Shown here one piece after another: positions 62,501-64,000 of a stretch of 64,000 nucleotides of DNA (within the stretch, counting starts at the first letter, position 1; each line of letters starts with the position of its first letter). Source of the DNA: Plumapathes pennacea. Its lineage: Eukaryota; Cnidaria; Anthozoa; Antipatharia; Myriopathidae. The stretch lies in contig OZ038462.1 of the NCBI GenBank assembly GCA_964036295.1, positions 26,150,259 to 26,214,258 of the forward strand, read 5' to 3'. A program made the position numbers and the translations under genes. The notes below the pieces were generated by a model. The model was given only the letters and a program-made list of their open reading frames with translations. It had not been told where the DNA came from and ran no database searches.

Positions 62501-63337
62501 ATATGGAAGTCGCGGGATACCGCCATGCTGTTTCAATTTCTATTTCGTATTAGGCACAATGTAAACTATGTCCAAGATGCTCTTCAAGATTGATATGCAC
62601 TTCGGAAAAGGAAAATAAATTTTCTGTACTTAGCCAACTCAGGTAACTTACTGTATCTGACGAAACGTTTTTGTTCAAATAAAGTTCATTTGGAATTAAT
62701 TGCAAGTTGTTATTGTGCTGTTCTGCACTTCGTTTGGTGGGCAGATCTGTCACATGTGAATTTAGCTAATCGAGGGTCTTATAAGAGGCAGCACTTCACT
62801 TCTCTTTGAAAATTCCTAGATATTTACCTTGAACGTGAAGAAAAATTAAGTTAACCCAATTACTACTTCAGTTTTTATAGGACAAACATTAGTTTGTGGT
62901 ATAGTCACTAGGCATCATTAAAATATAGTACAACTAGAAATTGGTGTGCTTGATTCTTTCCTTTTTTTGTTTACCAGACAGCAAACCCGAAGAAAGAAAA
63001 ACGTCCGTTTTCAGAAAGTTTTCCAACTATCTGATGCCTTTCGACGATGTCGGTAACGAGAAATGGGAAGACAACCGTCGTTGGAGCACCTCGGAAAGAA
63101 AGTTGTCCTTCTGGCAGAGGTTTCCAGGTTTGGGACAAAATATCGAGGAGCACGAAAGGACGCAATCTAGTGCGAAGACTGAGAGTGAACGCAAAACATT
63201 ACCCATGAATGACACCGTGGAAATACCGTCAAATAAAGCACAAACAGAATGCCAAGGCGTCAACTTCAGCATCGATGTACAAGTGTTCGTTTCTCAAGAC
63301 GAGCAGAAACAAACCGATCGAAATGGTGCTTCACAAG
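59593..63337 (+). CDS. MFSD12: MFSD12-like major facilitator transporter, 5' part (gene runs off the right edge)
   Basis: Five exons with matching phases: 59593-60068, 60736-60844, 61216-61290, 61461-61548 and 62978-63337. The last ends in phase 1 with donor GTAAAA, so the gene goes on beyond 64000. The start is ATG 59593. Exon 1 encodes membrane helices 1-4: helix 1 (QVAYGLGGAFNALRRHM), the loop-2/3 motif DNVDVPYLSRRLGRRKTWHL, and the conserved HLSIIPAIAQ region. Exon 2 continues with a further helix (GFTYITGILTYAVAWAIL). Exons 3-4 encode two more hydrophobic stretches. Exon 5 is a long polar Ser/Lys/Glu-rich cytosolic segment. This matches the glycoside-pentoside-hexuronide-like branch to which MFSD12 (lysosome/melanosome cysteine import in vertebrates) belongs. 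The substrate here is not known. Confidence 0.78.
61355..61435. repeat. (GTCT)n / (GTCC)n tandem repeat
   Basis: About 80 bp of CTGTCTGTC and CCGTCCGTC units in the intron between exons 3 and 4 of the MFSD12-like gene, ending some 25 bp before the acceptor. Confidence 0.9.
61740..61945. repeat. Copy of the dispersed repeat family
   Basis: Closely matches 43215-43425 in the same orientation and carries TTTTCACTCCCAAACTCAGA near its left end and its inverse (CTTGGGAGTGAAAGGG) near its right end. These form terminal inverted repeats. Lies in the intron between exons 4 and 5 of the MFSD12-like gene. Confidence 0.7.
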
Positions 63338-63539
63338 GTAAAAATGTGTATGGTTATATAGTTACTGTAACAACTACCTCCATGCATGAGGGAAAACAAT
63401 CTGCAGCAATTGGCTCCTAAATACAGTGGCTGCTGCTTTTACAGTGATCAACTCGAACAAACGATTAAACTATTAATTCTCACTACATTACTCATACATT
63501 TTTTCTTAAAAGGTGGGAAGAATATGTATTCCGAGCTTG

Positions 63540-63915
63540 CGAGTGAAAGGTTAACTGTTTCACTCCCAAGATCAAACTGCAGACTCTCTTAGGAAGTTAT
63601 GAGTGGTGTAATGATAAAGGATAGTTCAATCGAAACCAAGCTCTCCAAACCGTGCAAAAATACCTCTAGTTAGAAACTGGAGGAGAAAATCGAACTTGGC
63701 CACTATTGGGAGTGAATGCCTTGACCGTTTTACTTTCAAAAGTAATCAACTTCTATCTTCTCCAGAAATACTGACATCATACGGTATGGAGAACTTGAGT
63801 TTTGATAGCTTGGTAGGATGAAACCACAAGTTCTCACTACATCAATCTTACATTTTCTTCTTGAAAGTTGAAAGAATCTGCATTTTAAGGTCGGGAGTAA
63901 AAGTGTTAAACCGTA
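63540..63915. repeat. Two facing copies of the dispersed repeat family
   Basis: The first part (63550-63720) begins GTTTCACTCCCAAGATC and ends TTGGGAGTGAATG. The second (63725-63915) is a more diverged copy in the opposite orientation, ending GGGAGTAAAAGTGTTAAAC. No coding sequence of the MFSD12-like gene is seen here, so this is intronic. Confidence 0.6.
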
Positions 63916-64000
63916 CGCACACCTATCACACACGTTATATACCAAAAGCTGCAGCACAGGGGAGGGGGTCAAAGCCACTTGTATCCCTTGTTTTATCGAG

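Overview
The window looks like nuclear DNA of an early-branching animal, most probably an anthozoan cnidarian (coral or sea anemone). This is an inference. It rests on intron-split genes with clear animal homologues (NUDT6, SLC25A33/36, MFSD12), a Reeler-plus-antistasin gene pair, a NACHT-LRR receptor whose LRR array is almost uniform, a eukaryotic tRNA-Ala, AT-rich intergenic DNA and many short inverted-repeat transposons. No bacterial operons or CRISPR arrays were seen. All exon structures were read by eye from splice sites, reading phase and protein similarity.

Layout. 1.07-2.15 kb (-): single-exon mitochondrial carrier of the SLC25A33/36 type. 2.66 kb (+): tRNA-Ala(AGC). 3.1-5.3 kb (+): NUDT6-like Nudix hydrolase in six exons. 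6.4-13.3 kb (-) and 15.6-17.9 kb (+): two divergently transcribed paralogues (called A and B here) of a family I cannot name. They share exon order, intron phases, a duplicated 25-residue motif and a C-terminal motif. Gene A carries in one intron a very young, internally deleted Ty3/gypsy-type LTR retrotransposon (7091-10719). 18.8-24.7 kb and 27.7-31.5 kb (both -): tandem duplicates (C2 and C1) encoding secreted or surface-anchored Reeler/antistasin proteins; their upstream flanks are duplicated too. 31.5-40.3 kb is gene-poor. 40.3-41.5 kb (+): intronless rhodopsin-class GPCR. 47.8-51.4 kb (+): single-exon NLR-like receptor with four N-terminal membrane segments, a NACHT domain and about 14 leucine-rich repeats. 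59.6 kb to the right edge (+): 5' part of an MFSD12-like transporter.

Between the genes lie short non-autonomous DNA transposons of several types: a 114-bp foldback with 9-bp target duplication, a TTAA-flanked element, a TA-flanked 2.8-kb element with odd GCCCC-rich subrepeats, pogo-like and other TIR elements, and a dispersed family present at least five times. There are also long microsatellites and homopolymers.

The genes do not form one pathway. The most noteworthy items are the undescribed A/B family, the doubly deleted but open retrotransposon ORF, the Reeler/antistasin duplication with splice-site divergence, and the membrane-anchored NLR with an AUG-stop upstream ORF and a frameshifted last repeat.
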